Below are positions 21,881 through 22,395 of a stretch of 22,395 bases of DNA, piece after piece. This DNA is from a virus: the IMG/VR virus record IMGVR_UViG_3300005433_000018, positions 1 to 22,395 of that record. One strand, given 5' to 3'. The position numbers were made by a program, and so were the translations under genes. Numbering within the stretch: position 1 is the stretch's first letter; each line of letters starts with the position of its first letter. The notes under the pieces were generated by a model. The model did no database searches and was not told the origin of the DNA. It saw only the letters and a list, made by a program, of their open reading frames with translations.

Positions 21881-22395
21881 CTACTTCAGTCTGGAACCAA
21901 ACGCTTCCAAAAAGATTTCCGCAAACCTTTTGTGGTTCTCCACACCGTAGTGTACACCGTCTCTGGCCACGCTGGGGCCATGCAGTTGCCGTTGGGTGAA
22001 TGTGTCCCAGTATGGCCAACAGTTCCGAAGTGTGTACTTGGCCAGTATCGGAGGAGAGTTTCCTGGACTGGAGAAATCATAGAACAGGTCACTGAAACAG
22101 TGGAATGTCTTGCAACCGTTCTTCTCTGCGAACTTCTCAACGAAGAAGACGCCCTTGAGGAAATTGTTGATGTCGGTGTCGGCGTTCTCGTGCTTCAATG
22201 TCTTGTGTGTGCCTAGAAGATTCTGGGGGAACTTGTCCAACCTTTCTCGTCTTGCCATGCCGGGCCACATCACAATAATGATTTTGGGGAACAGCACTTT
22301 CTCGCACGAATACAGCATACGAACTATAGAGTCGGCACTTGCACCCGGCTGTCCGAGATTCCAATATCTCAACAACTTGGTGTTGTGCTGGCTGA
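21881..22395 (-). CDS. SGNH/GDSL hydrolase-like protein, 5' truncated
   Basis: Minus-strand frame that runs open to the window edge, so the N-terminus with the block I GDS motif is missing; a TTG at 22375 is inside the fold and not the start. Visible are NLGQPGASADSI (block II with its Gly), a strand IIIVMWPG that is at the block III position, and ARDGVHYGVENHKRFAEIF near the C-terminus. The latter supplies the D-x-x-H pair of the catalytic triad. The family comprises esterases and O-acetyl hydrolases that often act on glycans. The block III Asn is not evident, so the activity is uncertain. It has the same high GC as the radical SAM gene and converges with it. Confidence 0.6.
   Translation of the reverse strand, partial: SQHNTKLLRYWNLGQPGASADSIVRMLYSCEKVLFPKIIIVMWPGMARRERLDKFPQNLLGTHKTLKHENADTDINNFLKGVFFVEKFAEKNGCKTFHCFSDLFYDFSSPGNSPPILAKYTLRNCWPYWDTFTQRQLHGPSVARDGVHYGVENHKRFAEIFLEAFGSRLK

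Noticed and set aside
21878-21892. AGACT-ACTTC-AGTCT hairpin at the converging stops
   Set aside because: Only five base pairs and no T-run on either strand, so a terminator is not supported, although a bidirectional one would be expected here.
1-22395. CRISPR arrays, tRNA or rRNA genes, insertion sequences
   Set aside because: No regularly spaced repeats, cloverleaf-like sequence, transposase motifs or long terminal inverted repeats were seen.

Overview
The window reads as part of the genome of a T4-like (Myoviridae-type) phage of a marine bacterium. The replication genes are T4-type: a UvsW helicase, a gp61-like primase, a gp41-like helicase and probably a gp62-like clamp-loader subunit. 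Late-promoter-like TATAAATA boxes, an overlapping gene layout and mostly low GC fit the same picture. The style recalls cyanophage and pelagiphage relatives, but the host (SAR11 or another marine bacterium) cannot be fixed from this sequence.

Layout. (1) 1-1136: the 3' end of a KpsS-like glycosyltransferase gene, then a GNGPS-motif Rossmann-like protein. (2) 1122-1601, minus: a SprT-like zinc protease. (3) 1604-7078, plus: a tightly overlapping operon behind a strong sigma70-type promoter. It encodes a HARP-like protein, UvsW, two unknown proteins, a gp62-like protein, a C2HC zinc-finger protein, a 77-residue unknown protein and a miniature relative of the bacterial DNA polymerase III alpha subunit (DnaE). 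(4) 7086-9157: a P-loop sulfotransferase-like protein, a small basic protein, a minus-strand conserved unknown protein and a BppU-like baseplate or tail protein with a late promoter. (5) 9168-14289: primase, a radical SAM enzyme, replicative helicase and a PHP-less DnaE-family polymerase. (6) 14303-20614: a nine-gene glycan cassette. It encodes a GT8-like glycosyltransferase, a GDPD-like protein, a KdsC-like phosphatase, a PfkB-like sugar kinase, a nucleotidyltransferase-RpiB fusion, a sulfotransferase, two WavE-like glycosyltransferases and an FkbM methyltransferase. (7) 20615-22395: a segment of visibly higher GC that begins with short GCGTAAA repeats and a GAAA-tetraloop hairpin. It carries a small basic protein coupled to a second radical SAM enzyme with its SPASM-like cysteines at the N-terminus, and a convergent, truncated SGNH-hydrolase-like gene.

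How the genes may work together. Regions 3 and 5 form the replication and recombination module. Region 6 looks like a self-contained route that isomerises, phosphorylates, dephosphorylates and nucleotide-activates a sugar, followed by transfer, sulfation and methylation. Its architecture parallels NDP-heptose or KDO synthesis and could serve surface-glycan remodelling. The most unusual points are the nucleotidyltransferase-RpiB fusion, two DnaE-family proteins in a T4-like setting, a radical SAM gene wedged between primase and helicase, and the permuted SPASM/radical SAM gene. All calls come from reading motifs by eye; no database search was run.
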